A stretch of DNA of 24,931 bases from positions 1-24,931 of IMG/VR virus record IMGVR_UViG_3300008264_000022, one strand, 5' to 3'. A program made the position numbers and the translations under genes. The DNA is from a virus. The notes under the pieces are model-generated. The model was not told the DNA's origin. It saw only the letters and a program-made list of their open reading frames with translations, and ran no database searches. How positions within the stretch are numbered: position 1 is the stretch's first letter; each line of letters starts with the position of its first letter. Of this stretch, positions 6,762 through 14,956 are shown in pieces.

Positions 6762-6932
6762 GCCCATTGGGGGCATCGCAGAAGGACCGCCGGGGGACAT
6801 CATCTCAGGCTCGGGGGGCATTTCGCCGCCCTGTCCGGTTTCCTGAAGGCCAGCGTTCAAAAATTCAAGCGTCCACTCCAGGCCATTGGCTTGCATAAGG
6901 GCTTCGAGTGCGGCAATGATTTCTTCTTCCAT
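6738..6932 (-). CDS. Short acidic protein between ejection protein and tailspike
   Basis: The protein has 64 residues and no recognised family. It begins with an acidic amphipathic helical segment (MEEEIIAALEALMQANGLEW), continues with a Gly/Pro/Met-rich stretch (about 32-56, GGEMPPEPEMMSPGGPSAMP) and ends in KRNALAQ. The gene is convincing because AAGGAG lies seven bases before the ATG and it fits neatly between the giant ejection protein and the tailspike. The same last five residues, NALAQ, end the preceding 1628-residue protein. The upstream 94-base gap (6933-7026) holds only a 20-codon frame with no ribosome binding site. Confidence 0.7.
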   Translation of the reverse strand: MEEEIIAALEALMQANGLEWTLEFLNAGLQETGQGGEMPPEPEMMSPGGPSAMPPMGKRNALAQ

Positions 6933-7026
6933 GGGAGGGCTCCTTTGTGGACCAGATTCAGATTGAAATGATGGGCAGAGTGTTCCGCATGGCGGCTCTC
7001 TGCATTCCGTTGATTGTCATTGTCGG

Positions 7027-7050
7027 TTATTGCGCGAGCGCGTTCTTCTT
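7027..7050 (-). repeat. 3-prime copy of the NALAQ-encoding tail (first copy)
   Basis: These are the last 24 bases of the giant ejection gene. They match 6738-6761 at 19 of 24 positions and encode the same terminal NALAQ. The differences are at codon third positions and within the one codon that encodes Lys here and Arg in the other copy, so the peptide is better conserved than the DNA, hinting at selection on the protein tail. Confidence 0.7.
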
Positions 7051-10000
7051 CTGACGTCGGTCGATTTCAGCTTTTGAGGCAACCACCGCGCCGCCTCCAA
7101 GGATTGCGCCGCCGGTCAGGCCGTAGACGCGAGGGCGCTTAAGAATTTCGGCGCCCGCGTCTCGTGCCATCTTTTCGCGTGGGCTGACCTTGCGAAGGTT
7201 TTCTGTGTCCAGCGGCTCGGTAAAGGTGTTGCGATACCATTCTGGCTGCTTAGCGCGCGGCATTGCAGAGATTTGCCACAGCTCAAAAAACGCTTCGTCA
7301 AGGCTTTTGTATTGCTTGCCGTCCATCAAGGCCACCGGCTCCCATCCAGTTACGCTTGCGGCGCCTTTCCGGGGAATAACAATCTGCCCGGCTTCGTCCT
7401 TCAAAACAACAACGATTCCCGTCTCTTCCCAGATGTCGCGGATAGGGACGGTTTCAGAATTTCTTCCAATGGCTTTTCTGGCGACTTCAAGACGGTCATC
7501 CACAGGCTTGCGCGCTACGCTGTTCGGACCCATAGGCCAGATGCCTTCGGTGCCAGTCTTCGCCCAATCGGCGCGCTTGCTGTAGGGCTTTGCCATTTCC
7601 TGCCAGAACGCGGCTTGCACGTCTTCGGGGTTCTTGCCTGGGGCGCGCGTGAGGATTGTGCGACCCTCGATTTTGATTGGCACGCGGTTAGTTGCCTCCC
7701 AGATTTCCTCTGGTGAACGTCCGGCTTTTAGCATGTCTTCGGCAACGCGCATGGACATTGCCGGATTGTCCTTAATGCCAGCCAGCTTGGCGATGCCTTT
7801 GCCTACTCGCATTTCAGGCTGTTGCGGCGTTGGCTGGATGCCTTTGGCGTTAATTTGCTCTGCAATCTTGCGAACGCTTTCCTCAATGGCGCGGGCCTGC
7901 TTGTCCATTTTCGGAGCGCGGGGCTTACGCGGGCCTCCTACGCCAGCCGTCGCCACATCATCCGCGCCGATTGCGACTGTGCGGACAGGCCCGAACTTTC
8001 TTTCAACGTCAGACTTTGGCTTTCGTGTGATAACGAATGTGCCGTCTGCCGTTTCGTATGACCGCAGATCATCGCCGGTTTCGCGGGCCAAGAGCTTTCG
8101 GTAAATGTCAGCTTTTTTCGGCTCGTTTGCCTTGAATGTATAGTACGGTTTCGCGCGTCCGCTTTGTGCGTGTTCCCGCAAGGCCATGATGACCTTGCTA
8201 ATGGACTGACGAAGCTCCTGAGCGCCCTCCGTAGACGGATCGCCGGGGCGCACTGACTGGCGATAGAGGGTAAACGCCACCTCACCGTCCTTGCCGATGG
8301 TCAATTCCAATCCGCGATTTTCTGGTCCAAATGTTGCGGACTCAACAGACTGACCGTTGTATTGCTTGACCTTGCCCCAGTCAGCGCCGGATTTAGGGAC
8401 ACCAACTGTGCGGCCACCAGACGAGAGCGCATTGCGGGCAACGCGGATCGCGCCTGGAGTGAGGCCAACACCAAGGCCAATTCCAATGTTCCGAAGCCGC
8501 TCCTCGTTGCTGTCTGCCGGGCCAAATGCGCCAATGCCTGCGCCTGCTAGGGCGTTGCCGAGGTCGCCTCGGAGGGCGCCAATACCGCTGGTCTTCGGAG
8601 GCTGATCATAGCGAGGCTGAAGCGCTGTCACGTTCTCCGTGCCGCCTTGGCGGGTCGTTACTGAGAACTCGCTACCATCAAGACCAATGCCCTTAAGCAG
8701 TTCGTCAGCACGGTTCTCAACATCGCGGCGCGTGTATCCTGCCTGACCCCTGCCAGCGACAAGCTGTTCGCGTGCCATCTCCCATGCGGCTTGGTATTCG
8801 TCCTGCGTTGCCGTTCGCTCAATCGGCGGCGGCGCATCCGGATTGCCGTTCCGCATCCGGTTTACAATAGCCTCGCGCGGCGTGTCTCCGGTGCCTGACA
8901 GGCGGTTAGCCATGTCGCGGGCTGCTTGGCTTGCCTTGTTCGGAACTGCGCGCTCTGCGTTGGATTGGCGACGGGCAACAAGCGGCATGAACACCGGATC
9001 AGGGTCAAGGCCCTGACTGCGAAGTTGAGCGGCGGCCAAGTCTTCCCAGAGGTAAGCCCGGCGCGCATCTGGATTGGTGAGGTTGTCCGTGCTGCGGTTT
9101 TGCGGGCGCTGGCCGGGCACATCACCGCGTTTGCCGAACCGCTCCATCAGGTCTTGCGCGTTTTCAACCGCCGCCTGCCATTCTTCCGGCGTAGCAGCGC
9201 GTTCAATACGCTTGGGCTTTGCGAGCTTGATCTGAGCGTCAACAAAGCCCTCGATGTTTTCAGCTTTCCACGGGCTTGGGTTTCCAAAGCCACCAAACCC
9301 AGCCGCCCGTATCGGCCCTTGCGGGGCGAGGGCGTTGGGGGATGGTGTGGGAGAACCGGAGGGGGGGGTTCCGCGTGGGGGCGTGCCCGGTGCGGTGGGG
9401 GGAGCGCCACCAACAGGCGGGTGCAAGCCGCGCGACGTGATGCGGCCCATTTTGCGAGACGCAGCACGCGCAGCCAGCTTGGCCACTTGCGCCGGAATCT
9501 GGTCGCCGGTCGAAAGCAAGATGTCAGTAGCCGCCCGGTTAATGTTCGGGCGAAGGATACGGGGCTGGCTGATGGCGCGGCCAATGTCGCGGCCAAAGCG
9601 TTGCGCCACTTGGCTTGCTGCCATCGCCGGGCCGCCTGCCAACAGGTCAGAGACGCTTTGCCCGATCTGTGCGGAGATGCCATCATCAGCCAGCGCATCG
9701 GTCACGTCACCCTGACGGAACGCGGTCTTGCTGTTGCCCACCATGTCCACGCCAAACTGAGCGCGGTTAGATGCACGTTCGATGGCTTCATCTAGCGCAG
9801 CGTTGGCTTTGGTTTGAACCGAGCCAATTTTTTCAGCAAACTGCGGCCCCAGCTTATCAACTCGGGCCTGTTGCTTTTTGTTGAGTTTCTTCCCTGCCGC
9901 AAGGCGATTGCGGATGGCCAGGATTTGCGGATCAGTGACGAGCACCTTCGGACGCGCGGCTTCCAGCTTGTCGCGTAGCGCTGGCGTGCGGGCAACTTTG

Positions 10001-11913
10001 CGGGTCGCATCTGCAAAGCCGCCCATGTTCGGCGCGTTGCGAAGCTCGTTTGCAATGGCACGGGCAGCACCGACGCCATAAGCCCTGCGGCCCTCGTCTG
10101 ATGCGGCAGGAATGTTTGCATCTGGAATGCCTTGCATGATGCGGTTCACGTCGTCCACATCGACGGAAGGCTTCATGATGTCTAAGCCTTCCTCCAGCAA
10201 TTCGCCGCGCCGGATGCGTTCAGCGGCAGTTGCCCGCGCGTCACCGATGCCCGTATCGTCAATAATCGCGCGCACGTTGTTGCGAAGCGCACGCCAGCCC
10301 GCAATGCTCCCTGAGATTTCGCCCGATCCGCCGCCGACAGCCTTGTAACTTTGGTTGATGGCACGTTCGATATAGTCCGCAGCCTGAACAGACAGGTTGG
10401 GGATTTGCACCCTTTCACCGCGCCGGGCTGCTTCAAGGGCTTGGCCATACATCCGGACTTCATCGCGGGCTGCTTTGTGGCCCATACGGTTCAAGTCCGC
10501 AGCGGCATCCTTGATGATCCGGCCAACGTCATCTTCGTCGGCAAGGATGTTGTTAAGGCTGGCCTGCTTTTGCGGGTCAAGCGGTTTGAGGGTTTTGTTC
10601 TTACCGTAGTGCGCGGCTGCATAAAGCGGTTCCGGGTCTTCTACGCGCGCTCTTGCCGCTTCTGACTGCGCCTTGGCATAGTCACCGCGCCGTGCTCCGA
10701 AGCTGCGCGCAAACGCATCTTCCAGCCGGTCCACCTCGCCCCGGCCACGGTTGACGAACACGTTAGCCGCCTGTTCCCGGCTTTCACGGTTCACCGTAAT
10801 CATTGCCGACAGGAGGCTGCGCTCGTTCGGCCCCATCAGTTCGGCCAGCGTCTCGGGCACCTCGCCGGACTTCTGCCAGCGGTCGAAATCGTCACGCACC
10901 TTTTGCAACGACGTGCCCGACCGCTCGGCGCGGGTCAGGATCATATCAAGCGCTTTGTTCTCGGCGTTGGTGAACAGGCTATAGCCAGCCTTGCCGACAA
11001 TCGGGGCCACAACAAACTGCGCCGCCGGGCTAAGAACACCGCCCACCGCTGCGCCAAATGCTGCGCCTTGTGCCGCTTCGTCCAGACGCTCGGGGATACC
11101 ACCCTCTGCCGTGCCTGCCGCATACAGGCCACCATAAGCAGCGCCGTAGCCTATTCCCTTGCCGGTAGCTTCAGCAACCCGACCGCCAGCGCGGGAAACA
11201 GCCTGCCCCACGTTCTGCGCTGGCAGCGCCAGCTTTGCGGCTTTGGCTTTCAGGGCAGCCGATTTTGCAGCCAGTCTGGCTTGGCGGGCGCCTGTCGATG
11301 CCTGAGCCAGCTTTGCCAGCTTGTCGCCCTTCGCGCTGGCCTGGAGGCCAACCTGAGCCGTTGTGCGGGCACCTGCGCCCGTCAGGCCCACTGGCAGCGG
11401 CGCGGTCGTAACGACACCGCCGGTCAGCTCGCCCGCGATGTAGGTGTAAGGATTGTCAGCCTTCGCCTTGTTGATAACGGCGCGGTCCTTGGCCACCCGT
11501 TCAGAATACGCCTGCTTGCCGGACTCGATAGCGCCAAACCCTTCGCCGCGCGCAATGCCCATTGCCGTGCCGCCCACGAAGTCAGCCGCGCCGGAGATTT
11601 CCTCGCCAAACCCGAACGTACCGCCTTGGCCGTATGCCGTGGCAAACGTTGCCAGACGGCCCAGCTTGTCGTCTTGCTTTGGCGGTTGGTAGCCGTTGCG
11701 CTCTGCTTCAATCTCAGCCATGCGGCGAAGCGTGGCAGGGTCTTGCAAGCGGGACGCCACAGCGCGGTCATAAGCGCCGCCTTGAACGCGGCGCTGGATG
11801 TCAGCGGCGTACTCGTTGATCACGTTTTCGCGGTTCGGATCAACGGCAGCATATTGAGCAAAGCGGTTGCCCGTCTGCGTCTGGCCTTCAGCGTATTTAG
11901 CAAAACGGCTCAT
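7027..11913 (-). CDS. Giant putative ejection (internal virion) protein, gp16-like position
   Basis: The protein has 1628 residues and is the third of three consecutive putative ejection proteins, matching the gp7-gp20-gp16 order of P22. Such proteins travel in the capsid and form the conduit for DNA entry. The N-terminal part contains Gly/Ala-rich, weakly hydrophobic stretches (about 85-125, 250-310) that could insert into membranes. A long helical region (about 310-820) follows. A Pro/Gly/Ser/Thr linker lies at about 826-868. The C-terminal third looks like a collection of polyvalent-protein-like modules, including EEIWEATN (about 1400) and DIWEETG (about 1490). A Gly-rich hydrophobic segment precedes the C-terminus (TGGAILGGGAVVASK). 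It ends in KKNALAQ. P22 gp16 is far shorter (about 600 residues). AAGGGG precedes the ATG. Confidence 0.8.
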   Translation of the reverse strand: MSRFAKYAEGQTQTGNRFAQYAAVDPNRENVINEYAADIQRRVQGGAYDRAVASRLQDPATLRRMAEIEAERNGYQPPKQDDKLGRLATFATAYGQGGTFGFGEEISGAADFVGGTAMGIARGEGFGAIESGKQAYSERVAKDRAVINKAKADNPYTYIAGELTGGVVTTAPLPVGLTGAGARTTAQVGLQASAKGDKLAKLAQASTGARQARLAAKSAALKAKAAKLALPAQNVGQAVSRAGGRVAEATGKGIGYGAAYGGLYAAGTAEGGIPERLDEAAQGAAFGAAVGGVLSPAAQFVVAPIVGKAGYSLFTNAENKALDMILTRAERSGTSLQKVRDDFDRWQKSGEVPETLAELMGPNERSLLSAMITVNRESREQAANVFVNRGRGEVDRLEDAFARSFGARRGDYAKAQSEAARARVEDPEPLYAAAHYGKNKTLKPLDPQKQASLNNILADEDDVGRIIKDAAADLNRMGHKAARDEVRMYGQALEAARRGERVQIPNLSVQAADYIERAINQSYKAVGGGSGEISGSIAGWRALRNNVRAIIDDTGIGDARATAAERIRRGELLEEGLDIMKPSVDVDDVNRIMQGIPDANIPAASDEGRRAYGVGAARAIANELRNAPNMGGFADATRKVARTPALRDKLEAARPKVLVTDPQILAIRNRLAAGKKLNKKQQARVDKLGPQFAEKIGSVQTKANAALDEAIERASNRAQFGVDMVGNSKTAFRQGDVTDALADDGISAQIGQSVSDLLAGGPAMAASQVAQRFGRDIGRAISQPRILRPNINRAATDILLSTGDQIPAQVAKLAARAASRKMGRITSRGLHPPVGGAPPTAPGTPPRGTPPSGSPTPSPNALAPQGPIRAAGFGGFGNPSPWKAENIEGFVDAQIKLAKPKRIERAATPEEWQAAVENAQDLMERFGKRGDVPGQRPQNRSTDNLTNPDARRAYLWEDLAAAQLRSQGLDPDPVFMPLVARRQSNAERAVPNKASQAARDMANRLSGTGDTPREAIVNRMRNGNPDAPPPIERTATQDEYQAAWEMAREQLVAGRGQAGYTRRDVENRADELLKGIGLDGSEFSVTTRQGGTENVTALQPRYDQPPKTSGIGALRGDLGNALAGAGIGAFGPADSNEERLRNIGIGLGVGLTPGAIRVARNALSSGGRTVGVPKSGADWGKVKQYNGQSVESATFGPENRGLELTIGKDGEVAFTLYRQSVRPGDPSTEGAQELRQSISKVIMALREHAQSGRAKPYYTFKANEPKKADIYRKLLARETGDDLRSYETADGTFVITRKPKSDVERKFGPVRTVAIGADDVATAGVGGPRKPRAPKMDKQARAIEESVRKIAEQINAKGIQPTPQQPEMRVGKGIAKLAGIKDNPAMSMRVAEDMLKAGRSPEEIWEATNRVPIKIEGRTILTRAPGKNPEDVQAAFWQEMAKPYSKRADWAKTGTEGIWPMGPNSVARKPVDDRLEVARKAIGRNSETVPIRDIWEETGIVVVLKDEAGQIVIPRKGAASVTGWEPVALMDGKQYKSLDEAFFELWQISAMPRAKQPEWYRNTFTEPLDTENLRKVSPREKMARDAGAEILKRPRVYGLTGGAILGGGAVVASKAEIDRRQKKNALAQ

Positions 11914-11922
11914 GAAAGCCCC

Positions 11923-13230
11923 TTAGAACGTGATCCGGGAAGGTGCGCGGCCTTGCTGCTGCATGATCTTCTGCGCTTGGCCTCGGCCAAACACTTCATC
12001 AAACTCGCGCATGGCTTCCGGCGAAGGATCGCTCAAAAGCTCTTGCACGGCAGGCTGTGGAATGCGGTTGACGGCGCCGCCTTGGAACACGGTGCCTGTG
12101 GTCCTTCCAGTCGCAAGGTCTGGGACCGTTCGCTCTGGGTCAAACCCGTACATGCCCGCAAGGCCTTCATAGGTCGTGCGCGCTTGGTCGTAATCTTCCA
12201 AGGACCGAGCATAAAGGCGATCAGCCTGATTAGTGAAGTCTGCCACTTGAGCGGCAGAAAGCGGCTTTCCGAGAACGATCTGGTTGTAAAGGTTGCGGGT
12301 TGCTTCAGGCACACCGCGCGCATTGGCGGCAGAGGCCTGCTCGCCCTGCATAACGGTCGAACCTGGGTCCAGCATCTTCATGTATTGATACACGAGCGAA
12401 AGCTGACCGGCTGGCGTTGTTGCGTCCGTCGCTTTGATGCGGCCATAAGAGGCTTGCACGTCGCGGAACCCGCTGGTGATCGAGTTGTATTCGCGGCGGA
12501 AGGAGGCTTCGTCGTCAACGTTGATTTCTGGACTTGCGGCAGCCTTCGCCTCGCGCTCTGCTGTCGCGGCCTCAGCCTCATCTTCCGCAATCTGCACACC
12601 ACGCAGGCGAAGGTTATAATCTTTTGTCCAGCGCTCTGCTTCCGTTTTGGCAGCGGCGTCAGCGCGGCGCCCGGTCATAATATCCCCGAGCGTCTGCGCC
12701 GCAAATAGCGCGTCGTTGATGTCATTTGGATCAGTCGGGTCAAACTGCGCCAGTTCCTCAGGGCTGAACCCTTGGGCCTGCAATGCAGGCATATCCTGTT
12801 GCCAACGCTGCGCGGCCTGTTCGGGCGACATGCCTTGGTAATTGATGGCGACCTTGGCGAAGCTCTCAGCGCGGCGCGCCGCTTCTAGGCGTTGCTGTTC
12901 AGTTGCGGTCTGTTTGAACTGGTTGAGCTGTGCCATCAGCTCAAGGTTGCCAGACGGTGCAGCAAGCGTTGTTGCCTCGTCATATTTGCCAGCCGCCATC
13001 AGCGGGGCAATCTGCTTGTTCAGCGCCAAAGCGTTCTGGCCTTCGCCGTATTGCCGGGCCTGCATCCCTAGCGCCGGATCGATCTGGAACCCGAGTGAGG
13101 CTGCCGAGTCATAATTGCCCTGAGCCAAAGCGTTTCCGAAGTCTTTCATCTGGACTTCGCGCTCACGCTCCTTGCGCCGCGCGCTGCCCGCTTCAAATGC
13201 CTGTATCGTATCAAGGGCGTTGAAATACAT
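11923..13230 (-). CDS. Putative ejection protein, gp20-like position
   Basis: The 435-residue protein is soluble and mostly helical. It is rich in Ala, Gln and Glu, with charged helical stretches at about 14-30 (SARRKEREREVQMKDFGNAL) and about 185-235. The repeated phrases GNYDSAASLG (about 38) and GKYDEATTLA (about 81) look like two short helical repeats. No membrane helix or enzyme motif is visible. Position between the 309- and 1628-residue proteins corresponds to P22 gp20, a DNA-ejection protein; direct similarity to gp20 is not evident. The start has AGGAAG upstream and lies three bases after the previous stop. The gene ends nine bases before the giant ejection gene, whose ribosome binding site overlaps this stop. 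Confidence 0.72.
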   Translation of the reverse strand: MYFNALDTIQAFEAGSARRKEREREVQMKDFGNALAQGNYDSAASLGFQIDPALGMQARQYGEGQNALALNKQIAPLMAAGKYDEATTLAAPSGNLELMAQLNQFKQTATEQQRLEAARRAESFAKVAINYQGMSPEQAAQRWQQDMPALQAQGFSPEELAQFDPTDPNDINDALFAAQTLGDIMTGRRADAAAKTEAERWTKDYNLRLRGVQIAEDEAEAATAEREAKAAASPEINVDDEASFRREYNSITSGFRDVQASYGRIKATDATTPAGQLSLVYQYMKMLDPGSTVMQGEQASAANARGVPEATRNLYNQIVLGKPLSAAQVADFTNQADRLYARSLEDYDQARTTYEGLAGMYGFDPERTVPDLATGRTTGTVFQGGAVNRIPQPAVQELLSDPSPEAMREFDEVFGRGQAQKIMQQQGRAPSRITF

Positions 13231-13233
13231 GGC

Positions 13234-14163
13234 TTACTTCCTCGGCATACCAATCGGGTTAAACGTGTAGCCGTCTGTGCTGACGCTCGGAGGCTTTTCA
13301 AACCAGCCAGAACCTTTGCCATAGGCGTAAAGCCCTGCCGCACTTTGCAGGCCACTTCCAAGCGCATTGGCCGTGTTCATGTAGCTGGACCCGCGTGCCG
13401 CTGCCGATTGCATGTTGTTGGCGCCGATCTGCTGCGCGGTCTGCATCCCCTGTGCGCCAAGGTTTGACGAAAGCTGTGCGCCTTGGCTGCTGAGGCCAGA
13501 GAGTGCGTTGGTATAGTCCGAGTACGCACCGTATCGGTTTCGTGCGAGACGGTCGCCCATTGCACCGACCGCTGATCCTGACAGGGATTTTCCGCCAGCC
13601 CCGAACGCACCCGCAACCTGTTGCAAGTCCGCGTTGGTGAAGTCCGTCATCGCCCGGTTGTTACCCGAGTTGAGGAACGTCTGATAAGCCTGATCCGAGA
13701 TTTGCTGCTGTGTGAGCGGCTGGCCATCGGAGCCAACCGGCCCCGCAACCTTCGGGATTTCGTGGCCCTTCATCTGGCCGACTTGCTTGTAGTATTGCTC
13801 TGCCGCTGCGGTCCAGTCTGACCCCAGCTTCTTGAACGCCTTGCCGTAGCGATTGTAGAACGCCTGGATTTCAGGGCCGTATTGCTTCAGGTATGCGCCC
13901 CAGTCGGTTGATCCGACCGGCATCCCGTTTGCCCCGACACCGCCGCCAATGCCTAGCAATGCCTGTTGGGGGGCAAGGGCATTCGTGCCTGCGTTCCGGT
14001 AAGGCTCGGTGTATCCAGCCGCCTGCCTTTGGGCGAGCGTCAATTGCTGGTTAGCCTGTTCCGCAGCTTTGCGCTGCGCGCTTGCCGCCGCGCCGCCAGC
14101 AACCGCCGAACCTATCGTTGCCAAGGCTGTAGAGCCAAGCACCATGCCAATAGGAAACGCCAT
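13234..14163 (-). CDS. Putative ejection protein, gp7-like (DNA transfer)
   Basis: The protein has 309 residues. It begins with a hydrophobic Gly/Ala segment (about 5-28, GMVLGSTALATIGSAVAGG) that could insert in a membrane, then a Gln/Ala-rich helix (about 28-50). The rest is low in charge and rich in Gly, Ala, Ser, Gln and Tyr, with LSGLSSQGAQLSSNLGAQG in the C-terminal half. This composition and the position just before two other ejection proteins match the gp7-type DNA-transfer protein of P22-like phages. In that family the protein is packaged in the head and delivered to the cell during infection. TAGGAG lies about six bases before the ATG. A small hairpin lies further upstream. Confidence 0.75.
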   Translation of the reverse strand: MAFPIGMVLGSTALATIGSAVAGGAAASAQRKAAEQANQQLTLAQRQAAGYTEPYRNAGTNALAPQQALLGIGGGVGANGMPVGSTDWGAYLKQYGPEIQAFYNRYGKAFKKLGSDWTAAAEQYYKQVGQMKGHEIPKVAGPVGSDGQPLTQQQISDQAYQTFLNSGNNRAMTDFTNADLQQVAGAFGAGGKSLSGSAVGAMGDRLARNRYGAYSDYTNALSGLSSQGAQLSSNLGAQGMQTAQQIGANNMQSAAARGSSYMNTANALGSGLQSAAGLYAYGKGSGWFEKPPSVSTDGYTFNPIGMPRK

Positions 14164-14177
14164 CTCTAACTCCTACT

Positions 14178-14192
14178 CGGTCGCAACGACCG
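14178..14192. promoter_or_regulatory. Short perfect hairpin before the gp7-like gene
   Basis: A 6-bp perfect inverted repeat with a 3-base loop (CGGTCG-CAA-CGACCG on the plus strand) lies in the 36-base gap between the Ig-like gene and the gp7-like gene, a few bases before the TAGGAG ribosome binding site on the minus strand. No U-tract follows, so it is not a terminator. It might be an mRNA processing or stability element or affect translation; this is a structural observation only. Confidence 0.35.
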
Positions 14193-14199
14193 TTATGCC

Positions 14200-14790
14200 C
14201 TACAGGCCAGAATCGCTTTCAATGTAGACGGACACGTCTACCGCCACGGTTGCCGCCAAGCTGTCCGTCACCGTACAAGCCCAGATGTGAGACCGTGCCG
14301 CCCCGGAAATCAGCACACCAGAAAAGTCCGTGCTTGCTGCCGTGGGCGAGTTTGCCGTAATCGTTCCGGGCCCGGACTTCTTCGCCCATGCGTAAGTGTA
14401 CGGCCCAGTTCCGCCTGAAGCGAACACAGACACCGAATTTGTCGTTGCCGTGCCAGCACCTACAATGGCAGCGTAAGCATATGTCGGCAGCACATAAGCC
14501 GACAATGCCCCGCCTGATGCCGCCGCTGTTGCGGCTACCGCCACGTTTTCGGACACGCTCGATAGCTGGCCTGAGACTGACCCCGTGCCAGAGATGATCA
14601 CATCTGCTAGGGGCTGCGTGCCATCAAGGATGGCCTGCTGCGTCTGGTTCACACCGGCAAGGATCGTGCCCACCGAACGGATGCTGTCGCTGGCGCCGTT
14701 GTCGAGGTCGTTGAGGTAGCGAATGGCCTCCATCGTCAACTGGCCGGTTGCCAAATCCACAAACTGCACAGGGATGACGCGCTTAGCCAT
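14200..14790 (-). CDS. Virion protein with C-terminal Ig-like domain, tail-needle position
   Basis: This 196-residue protein has an N-terminal region (about 1-65, VIPVQFVDLATGQLT) followed by a low-complexity, probably helical segment (about 70-100) with Ser/Val/Ala repeats. The C-terminal domain (about 115-192) looks like an Ig-like/PKD-type beta-sandwich: VFASGGTGPYTYAWAKKSG, then SHIWACTVTD. Ig-like domains are common on phage surfaces and bind carbohydrate weakly. The gene lies after the gp10-like gene and before the gp7-like gene, where P22 encodes the tail needle gp26 and gp14. A rod plus terminal knob would suit a needle, but this is inference from position and shape. Ribosome binding site GAGGT lies five bases before the ATG. 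Confidence 0.7.
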   Translation of the reverse strand: MAKRVIPVQFVDLATGQLTMEAIRYLNDLDNGASDSIRSVGTILAGVNQTQQAILDGTQPLADVIISGTGSVSGQLSSVSENVAVAATAAASGGALSAYVLPTYAYAAIVGAGTATTNSVSVFASGGTGPYTYAWAKKSGPGTITANSPTAASTDFSGVLISGAARSHIWACTVTDSLAATVAVDVSVYIESDSGL

Positions 14791-14956
14791 TCAGCACCTC
14801 GATAACCAAGGCTTGCCGGACTTCCTCGGGGCTCATGTTGTCCGTGATCGGAACAAGCACACCGCGTACCTCTATCCCCGTAGGCACCGCACGAAACGCC
14901 ACATCTGGATACCTGTTCTGCACCCTGCGTGCTGCTGCCAACTGATCGTTTCTCAT
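14783..14956 (-). CDS. Small 57-residue protein between gp10-like and Ig-like genes
   Basis: A 57-codon frame exactly fills the gap between two larger genes. Its ATG overlaps the gp10-like stop as ATGA (14953-14956), and its TAA at 14783-14785 lies within the start of the next gene, an 8-base overlap. The peptide is protein-like: a basic helical N-terminus (MRNDQLAAARRVQNRYPD), a short beta-like middle (VAFRAVPTGIEVRG) and an acidic helical end (MSPEEVRQALVIEVLNG). No family is recognised. The two precise overlaps and the lack of any other content in this 162-base stretch make it a likely real gene translated by coupling. A minor tail or assembly factor is possible from its place. Confidence 0.75.
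   Translation of the reverse strand: MRNDQLAAARRVQNRYPDVAFRAVPTGIEVRGVLVPITDNMSPEEVRQALVIEVLNG

Noticed and set aside
6958-7020. 20-codon minus-strand frame after the giant ejection gene
   Set aside because: There is no ribosome binding site and no overlap with the neighbouring genes; too short to support.
10903-12708. Long plus-strand open frame of 601 codons opposite two ejection genes
   Set aside because: It is a mirror of GC-rich codon use in the minus-strand genes. It crosses two well-supported genes, has no ribosome binding site and its translation is Arg/His/Cys-rich without recognisable domains.
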